Assembly: GCA_020634015.1 (NCBI GenBank)
Contig: JACKCN010000004.1
Span: 62,001 to 126,000 of the forward strand
Length of the DNA: 64,000 bases
Direction of reading: 5' to 3'
Origin: Candidatus Delongbacteria bacterium
GTDB taxonomy: Bacteria > CAIWAD01
The notes under the pieces were generated by a model. The model was not told the DNA's origin, ran no database searches, and was given only the letters and a program-made list of their open reading frames with translations. Below, piece by piece: positions 26,254 to 34,559 of the stretch. A program made the translations under genes and the position numbers. How positions within the stretch are numbered: the stretch's first letter is position 1; each line of letters begins with the position of its first letter.

Positions 26254-28884
26254 TCATTTGAGGTATGTGACTCGCTGGCAACGTTGCCCCCAGGGGCCGT
26301 CCAGAGTCACCAGGTATACTCCCGAGGCCTGCTGCTGCGGGCGCCAGGCCAACCGGGTCAGACCGGCGGGCAGCGGGCCGTGATGCAGGGTGGCCACCCG
26401 GCGGCCGCCCAGGTCCCAGACCGCCAGCTCGACCCGGGAGGCCGTGGGCAGCTGCACGCTGAGGCCCAGTTCCGGATTGAAGGGATTGGGCCAGGCGGCC
26501 AGCAGCTCCATGCCGCGGGGAAGCGTCTGGCGCACATCGGGCAGCCCGGTCTCCAGCTCGAGCAGGGCCGTCAGCAGGGAGGGCAGCGAGGTGGCCCACT
26601 CGGGGTCCGCGTTGACACCCTCCAGTCCGAACCCGAGCACGGTGATCGCACCATCAGGGCTGCGCACGCCGGCCAGGTCGTTGAGATCGGTCGCGGACCA
26701 GCTGAGCACGGGCAGGGCCGTGGTGGCGAAGAACTGGTCCATCTCCTCCTGGTTCTCGGCTCCGCCGGAACCAATCACCAGCAGCTGCATGCCCTCGGTG
26801 CTCTCCCCGCTCACACCGTGCACGATGGCCGCGGCGGCCTGACCACTGCGCGTGGCACCGACCCGGGTTTCAAGGAAGTATCCGGGCAGGGCATCGGCCA
26901 GATTCTGGCCACTGAGCAGCAGGCGCCCGCCGTTGTCGGCGTAGGCCAGCAATGAATCGAGCATCGCATCGGGCAGCGGGCCGCCCTCCAGCTCGGGTTC
27001 CAGATCGCTGCCCGTGATCAGCACGATCTGCTCGAAACGCCCCAGAGAGGGCAGCGGACTTTCGGGCAGGCGGCAGGAGAAACTTTCGAGGGGCTGGCCC
27101 AGATCGGTGAAGGCCTGGCGCAGCCAGGGGCTCACATCCCAGTTCGCGCTGCGGTCGGCGTCGATCAGCAGTGTGGCGGCCTGGCCCGCGCCCAGCAGGC
27201 TCTCGCCGCTCCAGATGGTGTCGCCGTCGACCAGGCTCAGGGCCATGTGCAGGGTTCGCACGGTGGTTCCCGTGTAACGCAGGTGTCCGCTGACGGTGAC
27301 CTGCTGCTGGGGAAAGAGCATGCCCACTTCCACCTGGCTGTCCAGCAGGACCAGCTCGGGATCGTCGCTGGACAGATGGATCACGGCGCTGCCCAGCGGA
27401 TCTTCGCCGGGCACGCGCACCGTGAACTGGACCGTTTCGTCCACACCGGGGCGCAGGCGGCGGCCCATGTCGGCCACGTCCACGGCGATCACGCGGGGCA
27501 CCAGATCCAGGGCCCGCATCGCATTGATGCGGCCCGCACCCATGGTGGCGGCGTCGCTGGTGACCGGATCACAGGTGGCCTGGATTCTGGCTTTCACCTG
27601 GCTGAAATTCCATTCGGGATGCGCGCTCTTCAGCAGCCCGCAGAGACCCGCGGTCAGCGGACAGGCCATGCTGGTGCCCGTGAGCCGGCCGTATCCTCCG
27701 CCCACGGTGGTGGCCAGAATCTGGCTGCCCGGTGCAGCCACATCAACCCAGTCGCCGTGATTCGAATAGGAAGCCCGGCTGTCGCCCTGACGGGTGGCCG
27801 CCACGGCCAGCACCTGGGAGTAGGCGGCGGGGTAGAAATCGTCGGTGGAATTCTCGTTGCCGGCCGCGCCCACGCAGACCATGCCGTTCTGGGCCAGCAT
27901 GAAGAACAGTTCGGATTCGAAACTGCTGAAGCCCGTGGAGCCGTAACTCATGCTGACCACGTCGGCGTCGTACTCGGCGGCCAGCATCAGTCCCTCGATG
28001 CTGTAGCCCACATAGCCCTGGCCATCGGGAGCCTGGTATCCCACGCGGATCGGCAGGATCGAACAACCGAATCCCAGCCCCGCCACGCCCGTGCCATTGT
28101 CACCCACGGCCGCGGCAATGCCCGAGCAGTGGGTTCCGTGTCCGTTGAAGTCGTCGGGCCAGTTGTCGGCGGGGGCACCATCCTCGCCCGGCCAGAGGCT
28201 GGCGGCGTTCAGATCCACATAGTCCCAGCCCCGCAGGTCGTCGATCAGGCCATTGCCGTCGCTGTCCAGTCCGTCCTCATCCTCGGGATCGGCCACGCCA
28301 TTGCCGTTGAGGTCTTCCCCGGGATTGACCCAGAGATGGGCCATCAGGTCCTCGTGATCCATGTCGGTGCCCGTGTCGAGAATGGCCACCTTGACCGAGG
28401 CATTGCCCGTGCGGATCTGCCAGGCACCCACCGCGTCCACGGCGTCGAGATGCCACTGGGCCGTCAGACCCGGGTCATCGGGGTGCCAGCCACTGACCGG
28501 CCGTGCGAACACCGGCTCGCAGCGGCCGACCCAGGGCAGCGCGGCCAGTTCGTCGGCCAGCGTGAATGCATCACCGTCCACAGGATCCAGTTCCAGCCGG
28601 ACCAGGCGCGAGAGGTCCACCCCGTGTCCGTGGCGGGCGAAGTCGATGTGCGTGCCCAGTGGGCGCATGGCCTGCACGTGCAGCCCCAGGCCCGCCTGAT
28701 CCAGCCGCTGCTGGCAATCACGGGCGTCCAGCCCGCTCAGGCCCGGTACAGGATCCAGGTAGAAGTGCCCCGGGACCACGGGAACTTGCGCCGCCACCGC
28801 GGGGCTTTGGATCAGCAGGAACAGGAATGCAATGACAAGCACGGTCCGACCGGGGAGCGGCCGGGACGGGGAGGCTGCGGGCAT
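26254..28884 (-). CDS. Secreted subtilisin-like serine protease (S8) with sorting tail
   Basis: An 876-residue protein with a signal peptide, an inhibitor-like propeptide (about 35-140) and an S8 catalytic domain with D170 (ILDTGTD), H249 (GHGTHCSG) and S405 (GTSMACPL). An acidic insert rich in D, N and G between D170 and H249 (LNGNGVADPEDEDG) looks like calcium-binding repeats. A middle region and a C-terminal FlgD-like sorting domain (AWPNPFNPELGLSV onwards) follow. The ATG at 28884 has GGAG 6 nt upstream and is preferred over a longer frame. Expected to be exported and anchored at the cell surface, digesting proteins outside the cell. Confidence 0.9.
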   Translation of the reverse strand: MPAASPSRPLPGRTVLVIAFLFLLIQSPAVAAQVPVVPGHFYLDPVPGLSGLDARDCQQRLDQAGLGLHVQAMRPLGTHIDFARHGHGVDLSRLVRLELDPVDGDAFTLADELAALPWVGRCEPVFARPVSGWHPDDPGLTAQWHLDAVDAVGAWQIRTGNASVKVAILDTGTDMDHEDLMAHLWVNPGEDLNGNGVADPEDEDGLDSDGNGLIDDLRGWDYVDLNAASLWPGEDGAPADNWPDDFNGHGTHCSGIAAAVGDNGTGVAGLGFGCSILPIRVGYQAPDGQGYVGYSIEGLMLAAEYDADVVSMSYGSTGFSSFESELFFMLAQNGMVCVGAAGNENSTDDFYPAAYSQVLAVAATRQGDSRASYSNHGDWVDVAAPGSQILATTVGGGYGRLTGTSMACPLTAGLCGLLKSAHPEWNFSQVKARIQATCDPVTSDAATMGAGRINAMRALDLVPRVIAVDVADMGRRLRPGVDETVQFTVRVPGEDPLGSAVIHLSSDDPELVLLDSQVEVGMLFPQQQVTVSGHLRYTGTTVRTLHMALSLVDGDTIWSGESLLGAGQAATLLIDADRSANWDVSPWLRQAFTDLGQPLESFSCRLPESPLPSLGRFEQIVLITGSDLEPELEGGPLPDAMLDSLLAYADNGGRLLLSGQNLADALPGYFLETRVGATRSGQAAAAIVHGVSGESTEGMQLLVIGSGGAENQEEMDQFFATTALPVLSWSATDLNDLAGVRSPDGAITVLGFGLEGVNADPEWATSLPSLLTALLELETGLPDVRQTLPRGMELLAAWPNPFNPELGLSVQLPTASRVELAVWDLGGRRVATLHHGPLPAGLTRLAWRPQQQASGVYLVTLDGPWGQRCQRVTYLK

Positions 28885-29026
28885 GAATGTCTCCAGAGGA
28901 TAACGACGGCTTGAATCTGGTGTTGGCAATGGCCGCCAATGTCACGAAAAAACAACAGAAGAGGCAGCCAGAAGAACCGGCTGGCTCAAGGCGGGGCTCC
29001 GTGGGTGCCGCGCGCCCGCAGGTCGC

Positions 29027-29064
29027 AAAAAAGGACGGGGGCCTTCCCTGCGGAAGCCCCCCGT
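29027..29064 (-). terminator. Terminator of the cytochrome cluster
   Basis: Thirteen-bp arms with one mismatch (29035-29047 and 29052-29064), followed on the minus strand by CC and six T residues. It closes the minus-strand cytochrome operon 23 nt after the last stop codon. Confidence 0.9.
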
Positions 29065-29086
29065 TCCAGAACGGTTCAAGAGCTTC

Positions 29087-30793
29087 TTACCAGGCCGAGC
29101 TGCGATGCTCGTGACCGTGGCAGGTCAGGGTGCAGTTGCCCTGGCTCAGGGATTGGGCCTGGACCTCCAGCACACCATCGAGGGCCTGAACCCACGGGCG
29201 CTGCTTGAGTGCCAGCAGGCCGGGCAGTTCGCGGCTGCCGTGGGGATCGTGGCAGGCGGCGCAGGAGTAGCCAGCGCTGGCATGCAGGGTATGCCAACGC
29301 CAGGACCCACTGGCCAGCACACCCGCATCGTGACAGCGGAAACAGAGGGCGTTCTCGTCGCTGCGGCCCTCGCTCCAGGGCGAATCCGTCCAGGGAGCGC
29401 GCAGCAACCCGGCATACTGCGATCCGTGAGGACCGCGGGGGCCCGCCGGGTCGTCATTGCCATGGCAGTCGCCGCAGGTCATCTGTTGCAGGCGTGAGAC
29501 CTCCGGTTTGAGACTGGGAACGCCCAGAGCGGGAGTGGCCAGACCGAGGACCGGGTGGAAACTGGCGTTGCGCAGCGAGAAGTCCTCGTCGACGGCCCGA
29601 TTGCCCACCGGAAGCTCGCCGCTGAAACCGTGGCACTTGAGACAGACGTCCGCTTCGCTGAGTGCACGCCGCCGCTCCATGCCCAGCGGATCGACCCCGC
29701 TGGCACCCACGAGGGCCGCAGGCAGGCCATTCCAGTCGCCTGGATCACGCAGGGCTTCGTGGGGATTGTGGCAGTCGCTGCAGCTCACCAGCGAGCGTTC
29801 GCCGCTGCCGGCGAAGAAACCGATCAGGCCATCCTCGTCGGCACGGGCCACGGCCGAGCCATCGAAGCCGATCGGGTGGCGGTATGGCTTCTCGAATTCG
29901 GGGCGCAGGTCAAAACGGGCGGCGCTTTCCTGCTCGCAATCGCTGCGACCGTCGTGGCAGGAAAGACAGAGTGTGCTTTCCGAGGCCTTCAGCAGTGCGG
30001 GGCGGGCCGGACTGGCGTGCAGGTCGTGGCAGGCTTCGCAGGCTCTGTCCCGCAGGACGGGATTGACCTCCTCGAGGGGATTGCCGTGTGCCGACAGGAA
30101 CCAGCCCTTGAACGCATGACACTGCAGGCAAAGGGCACCCTCTTCGGTGTGCATGCGCAGAAACTGCCCGCGGGAATTGTCATGCGGGTTGTGGCAGGTG
30201 AGACAATCCACGCCGCGACCGGCTTCGGGGGAACCGGCCAGGACCAGATCCACCGGGACCTGCAGCGGGTTGCCCGCACGGTCCAGACCGTTCTCGGGCC
30301 AGGCGAAACGGTGGGCACTGAGCGCCCCCCCATCGCCGGAGCGTTCTTCGAGCGCGAAGGGAGTCGCGGCCGTGCACAGTTCCGCGGGACCGAAACCGGA
30401 GGCGATGCGGTCGTCATGGCAGGCCATGCAGAGCGCGGCACCGCCCAGGCCGTTGTCCAGGGCGCCCACCGCGTCGCGCTGCCAGCGCGGGCCGGGAGCA
30501 TCCAGTCCGGGATCACGATGGCACACGGCGCAGGCAGGTTGCAGTTCGCCCCCCGCGGAGAGCGGCCCGGGATAGCGGAAATCGTGCGGGCTGCCATCGA
30601 GTCCGGCGGCCGCGCGTTCGCTCAGAATCGACAGCGCCGCAGCGCGGGAATCTGCGGCGATGGCCCCGGAGGTCAGCCCCAGCAGTGTCACAAGGACCAG
30701 CAGTCCGCGCCACGGACGTGGGCCCGCGGCTGCTGTTGCCCGCTTGGGGTTCAAGTCAGAAAGCATGTGCGAAGGGTGCCCGGAGTGCCGCAT
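29087..30793 (-). CDS. Multiheme c-type cytochrome, 11 CXXCH plus one CX3CH
   Basis: A 568-residue exported cytochrome. A hydrophobic signal segment (about 28-46) is followed by eleven CXXCH motifs (CAVCH, CMACH, CLTCH, CLQCH, CEACH, CLSCH, CSDCH, CLKCH, CGDCH, CFRCH, CAACH) and a final CTLTCH, which could bind a twelfth heme. Motifs such as CHNPH and CHDPH are typical of the doubled CXXCH cytochrome fold. It directly follows the outer-membrane barrel gene by 3 nt and is the last gene before the terminator, so it may sit in or next to that barrel as in porin-cytochrome conduits. An internal ATG nine codons in (30766) is an alternative start; neither has a strong ribosome site. Confidence 0.9.
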   Translation of the reverse strand: MRHSGHPSHMLSDLNPKRATAAAGPRPWRGLLVLVTLLGLTSGAIAADSRAAALSILSERAAAGLDGSPHDFRYPGPLSAGGELQPACAVCHRDPGLDAPGPRWQRDAVGALDNGLGGAALCMACHDDRIASGFGPAELCTAATPFALEERSGDGGALSAHRFAWPENGLDRAGNPLQVPVDLVLAGSPEAGRGVDCLTCHNPHDNSRGQFLRMHTEEGALCLQCHAFKGWFLSAHGNPLEEVNPVLRDRACEACHDLHASPARPALLKASESTLCLSCHDGRSDCEQESAARFDLRPEFEKPYRHPIGFDGSAVARADEDGLIGFFAGSGERSLVSCSDCHNPHEALRDPGDWNGLPAALVGASGVDPLGMERRRALSEADVCLKCHGFSGELPVGNRAVDEDFSLRNASFHPVLGLATPALGVPSLKPEVSRLQQMTCGDCHGNDDPAGPRGPHGSQYAGLLRAPWTDSPWSEGRSDENALCFRCHDAGVLASGSWRWHTLHASAGYSCAACHDPHGSRELPGLLALKQRPWVQALDGVLEVQAQSLSQGNCTLTCHGHEHRSSAW

Positions 30794-30796
30794 GGT

Positions 30797-32581
30797 TTAC
30801 CAGAGATTTCGTGTCAGTTGCAACCAGAAGCGCGTGTCCCGCTGGCCAAGATCGGCGGGATCGCCGCTGAACTCGCCCTGCAGGCGTCCCTCAAGCTGGC
30901 GCCAGTGCAGTTCGCCATGCAGGCGCAGCCACATCCGCTCGCTCAACGCTCCGCGTTCGGGGCGCCATACCAGATCGCCTCCGCCGCGCAGCATCCGCCC
31001 GGCGATCGCCTGCCAGCCAAGAGCGCAGCGATACTCAATGGCGCGCTCCGCGATCTGCTGGGTGTGGCGGATGTGACTCAGGCTCAGCCGCAGTTGCTGA
31101 CCGCCCATGGTCTGGCGTGCCCAGATTTCGTGTTGCAGCGTATTGCGCAGGCTGTCCAGCGGAAAGACGATCTCGCTGCCCAGATGGCGTTGCCAGCTGT
31201 GGCGGTGCCCCAGGCGCAGGCCCTGCACCAGTACCGGGCCGCTTTCGCCTCCCAGCGCCAGGCGGGAATCCACCTCATGGGGTGTCTCGGTGGCCAGCGG
31301 GCGCCCCAGTGCGGCCAGCTCGTCCCCGTCCTGCAGCATGAGCCATTCGGCACTCAGACGCTGCTCGACACGCAGGGTGTACAATGGGTGCAGCTGAACG
31401 GGAAGCTCTACCGCATCGCGCAGCTGCACGTCCACGCCGTCTCCCCAGCGCGCACTCTGTTTCAGTCCAGCGTCCAGTGACCCATCCACCTGCAGGGCGG
31501 ACATGGCCGCCAGAGGACCCGTGAGCAAGCGGAAACGTTCCAGCGGACGGCTGTGCAGCCAGGGTCCGACCAGCACCGCGCGCTCGTGATCCACGTCTTC
31601 CTGGTCGATCTGGGTCCAGGATCCTTCGCCCAGCAGGCGCAGACCCCAGAAAGCGCGGGGGCTCCAGTTCCAGGCAGCACGCCAGTCGCGACGGAACAGG
31701 TCCTGATCCTGCCACTCGCCCCAATCGCTGCTGTAGCGGGCCTCGAAAAGGTGATCGGGCAACGGACGCAGGCTCAGCCCTTCGGAGACCAGCCAGCGTA
31801 CACGGCCTTCCCGCCAGGTGCGCTGCAGTTCGCCGTGTTGCCGCCCCTGCCAGGGCAGCGCGCCGGAAAGCTGAACACCCACCTGGTTGCGGGCCAGATC
31901 AAAATCCAGCGAATCCTGCAGTCCGTAGCCCATGCTTTCGCCGAAAGCTCGCAGGCGCATGTCTCCGGGCAGGGTGGCGCGCAGTTCCCCGCGCAGGAAG
32001 CGCGTGTCTTCGGCCTCTCCTTCCACCCAGGAACGCCGGTTGCCCGCGCGCAGATCCACCTGACCCAGCCATTCGCTGCGCCAGTCCAGACCGATGCCCG
32101 TGATCCAGTCGCGGCGGCGGGTACTGTCGGCCATGAAGCGGTTGGCTTCGGTCCAGCCATGACGACTGAACAGGCTCAGGTCCAGAGTGGAGCTTTGGCG
32201 CCAATCCAGTTTCAGACGTGCTTCGGGAGTCAGAATCCGCTGCGAGTACAGACTGTTTTCGGCCAGGGTACCGCCCAGTTGCAGGCCCCAGCGCAGGCGC
32301 GCCCCGGTGTTCGCCGTGCGTGCTCCCACCAGCAGGCGACCGCTGTGCAGCAGCAGGCGCTGATCCTCGAAGCCGGCCCCGGAGCGAGGCGCGTCGGCAC
32401 CGGGATTGCTCAGGGTGCTGCGCCAGGAGAAGCTGCCACCAAACTGCAGCGCACTGGCAGGGATCACGCTCGGACGCAGGCGCAGACGTGTGGCCAGATC
32501 AGGATCCCCCGCGTGTCCCGGTTGGGTGCACAGCAGCAGACAGCTCAGCGCCAGTGTGACCAGAGGAAGGGGGCGGATCAT
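30797..32581 (-). CDS. Outer-membrane beta-barrel protein of the cytochrome cluster (porin candidate)
   Basis: A 594-residue protein with a signal peptide ending near QPGHAG, then almost continuous alternating amphipathic strands rich in W, R and L, and a C-terminal strand ending LTRNLW, as expected for an outer-membrane barrel. No cysteines or heme motifs. The ATG at 32581 has GGGAGG 7 nt upstream and overlaps the previous gene's stop as ATGA. Its place between a lipoprotein and a 12-heme cytochrome makes it the best candidate for the porin sleeve of an outer-membrane electron conduit, by analogy with MtrB-type and Geobacter porins; I do not see a specific MtrB signature, so this is inference. 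Confidence 0.72.
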   Translation of the reverse strand: MIRPLPLVTLALSCLLLCTQPGHAGDPDLATRLRLRPSVIPASALQFGGSFSWRSTLSNPGADAPRSGAGFEDQRLLLHSGRLLVGARTANTGARLRWGLQLGGTLAENSLYSQRILTPEARLKLDWRQSSTLDLSLFSRHGWTEANRFMADSTRRRDWITGIGLDWRSEWLGQVDLRAGNRRSWVEGEAEDTRFLRGELRATLPGDMRLRAFGESMGYGLQDSLDFDLARNQVGVQLSGALPWQGRQHGELQRTWREGRVRWLVSEGLSLRPLPDHLFEARYSSDWGEWQDQDLFRRDWRAAWNWSPRAFWGLRLLGEGSWTQIDQEDVDHERAVLVGPWLHSRPLERFRLLTGPLAAMSALQVDGSLDAGLKQSARWGDGVDVQLRDAVELPVQLHPLYTLRVEQRLSAEWLMLQDGDELAALGRPLATETPHEVDSRLALGGESGPVLVQGLRLGHRHSWQRHLGSEIVFPLDSLRNTLQHEIWARQTMGGQQLRLSLSHIRHTQQIAERAIEYRCALGWQAIAGRMLRGGGDLVWRPERGALSERMWLRLHGELHWRQLEGRLQGEFSGDPADLGQRDTRFWLQLTRNLW

Positions 32582-33633
32582 GGCTGCACCTCCCGGCTCG
32601 TCTCCCAACCGGCGGCGCGGTCTGCGGGACGGTATCCCAGCAGACGCAGGCCGTCGGGGTTCTCCACACAGAGCCGGTCGTTGCCCAGAGCTCGCACCAG
32701 TCGCGGTGCCGGGCCCGCCAGTCGGGCCGGAATGTGGTACACCAGCATGCCCTTGGCATCATGGACGCGCAGGCCCATCTCGCCGGCCACGCTCAGCAGC
32801 AGGTGGCCATCGTCATCGAGAGTCAGACTGCGCGGCAGGCGCAGACGAGAAATCACAGGCTCGGCGGTTCGGCTGGCCAGTTGCCCATCAAGGTGCCACA
32901 CGCAGCCGGCCAGGCCATCCAGCAGCCAGACTCCGCCCATGTCATCGCGGCAGAGATCCAGCGGACCATGCAGGGGGACTCCCCCGACCTGTTCCACGCG
33001 GCGTTGCAGCACGCCCTCCGTGTTGTAGTGCAGGAGGGCACCGCCCGCATCGGCAAGCAGCAGGCTGCCGTCATCCATGAACTCCAGCGCGGCGATCCGT
33101 GCGCGGATCTCACTCAGTGCAGGGTCTCGCCGGTCCGAGCCATCGTGAGCGCACAGCAGGAACCGGGGCGGGCTCGGCCAGGCCAGAGCCAGCCGCAGGC
33201 CGTCGGGAGACGCTGCCACCAGCGATGGGGCGTCCAGATCGGACAGCACGGAACTCATGCTCCAGGCCCCCGCCGCCTCGGGCTGCCAATACTCCACTCC
33301 ATGCCCCTGCTCGCGGCTGAGCCAGAACCCGGTGCCGGGAGAATCGGCGCAGAGTGCCCGGGGAGCAGCCAGTCGTTGCGCTTCTGGCGACCCGCCCACC
33401 ACGCGCAGCACGCGTTCCAGCCCCTCATGGGCAGGCTGCGCCACGGGTGTGCCCAGGGCCACGTACACGGTGTCGGCGTGAGCCAGCACGGCGGGCCGGG
33501 CGGACCCGGAACCTGTTTCGCGACCCTGCTTCAGCAGCGGAGCACAACCTGCCAGCCAGCCCAGCCCCAGCAGCAGGCCAATGGCGCGACCGGCGGTCAG
33601 CAGGCGTGATCCGTAGGGGTGTCCGCATGTCAT
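32578..33633 (-). CDS. Beta-propeller lipoprotein
   Basis: A 351-residue protein with a lipobox (GLGWLAGC, lipidated C30) and a body of repeated beta-blades such as AASPDGLRLALAW, LEFMDDGSLLLAD and SLTLDDDGHLLLSV, resembling NHL/WD-type propellers. ATG at 33633, overlapping the preceding gene's stop by 4 nt (ATGA), with GGAG 9 nt upstream. It lies between an NHL-repeat protein and the barrel gene in a tightly coupled run. Propellers of this kind often act as assembly scaffolds; a role in building the conduit is only suggested by context. A much longer open frame upstream is not coding. Confidence 0.75.
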   Translation of the reverse strand: MTCGHPYGSRLLTAGRAIGLLLGLGWLAGCAPLLKQGRETGSGSARPAVLAHADTVYVALGTPVAQPAHEGLERVLRVVGGSPEAQRLAAPRALCADSPGTGFWLSREQGHGVEYWQPEAAGAWSMSSVLSDLDAPSLVAASPDGLRLALAWPSPPRFLLCAHDGSDRRDPALSEIRARIAALEFMDDGSLLLADAGGALLHYNTEGVLQRRVEQVGGVPLHGPLDLCRDDMGGVWLLDGLAGCVWHLDGQLASRTAEPVISRLRLPRSLTLDDDGHLLLSVAGEMGLRVHDAKGMLVYHIPARLAGPAPRLVRALGNDRLCVENPDGLRLLGYRPADRAAGWETSREVQP

Positions 33634-34559
33634 TTGAGCACGCTCCGGTACAGCTTGCCCGCACGGCAGTCCACCACCCAGATTCCCTCGCCGCAACAGG
33701 ATATGGCGGTCGGGCCTTCCAGTCGCCATGGGGCTCCGTCCAGAGCCAGCGATTCCTGACGCTTGCCGTAGTCGTCGTACCCGTGAATCAGTCCGGTGTA
33801 ACTGTCGGTGATCCAGACTCCTCCGTCGACGCGGCATCCACAGACTCCCTTGGGCCGGAAGAGCGACTCGCCATCGGCACCGAACATGCCATAGATGTGA
33901 GACAGGCTGCCATCGGGCTGAAAGACCTGGATTCGTCCTCCCAGCACGTCCACCACCATGAAATCCTTTTCGAGGCGCGCCAGGATTCCCGGGAAGGAGA
34001 ACTCCGCGGGGCGATTGCCCGTGCGGCATTCGGGCGGGTGGGCCTCGGAGATCGGCACCAGGGATTCCGCCTTGCCTCCGCCATTGCCGATGGTGCGGAC
34101 CAGGCGGTCCTGCCCATCCAGCATCAGCAGGCGCTGGTTGTCGTTGTCGGCAATCACCACACCACGGGGCGTGGCAAGCACATCCACCGGATCACAATCG
34201 GGCGGCAGCGTGATCTCGCGCTGCAGATGTCCCTCGAGATCCAGGACCAACAGGCGTGGCCCCGCCGTGTCGGTCAGCCAGACCCGGTCGTCCGCGATGT
34301 CGATCCCCAGGGCCTTGCCCACCGTGGGCAGAGCGATCTCGCGCGGGGTTTCCAGGCCGGCACTGAACACCAGCAGGCGTCGATTGAGGCCATCCACGAC
34401 CCAGGCCCGCCCTTGAGAATCAAGGGCCAGGTCGGTGGGGTAGCTCATGCTGGCGCTCCAGCTCTGGGTGATGCGGATTTCCCGCAACCCGGAGGCGGAC
34501 AGCTGCACTGCCAGCAACAGCAGCAGGCTAGTGATCCAGCGGCAGGTAGAACGATTCAT
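33630..34559 (-). CDS. Exported NHL-repeat beta-propeller protein
   Basis: A 309-residue protein with a signal peptide (first about 22 residues) and NHL-type blades: PTDLALDSQGRAWVVDGLNR, IDIADDRVWLTDTAG, GVVIADNDNQRLLML and GVWITDSYTGLIHGY. A few cysteines (CGCR, CCG) could form disulfides. NHL proteins recur in gene clusters for multiheme cytochromes in other bacteria. The start codon lies 32 nt inside the end of the upstream CbcL-like gene, and the stop overlaps the next gene by 4 nt, so translation is coupled throughout. Its partner is unknown. Confidence 0.78.
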   Translation of the reverse strand: MNRSTCRWITSLLLLLAVQLSASGLREIRITQSWSASMSYPTDLALDSQGRAWVVDGLNRRLLVFSAGLETPREIALPTVGKALGIDIADDRVWLTDTAGPRLLVLDLEGHLQREITLPPDCDPVDVLATPRGVVIADNDNQRLLMLDGQDRLVRTIGNGGGKAESLVPISEAHPPECRTGNRPAEFSFPGILARLEKDFMVVDVLGGRIQVFQPDGSLSHIYGMFGADGESLFRPKGVCGCRVDGGVWITDSYTGLIHGYDDYGKRQESLALDGAPWRLEGPTAISCCGEGIWVVDCRAGKLYRSVLK

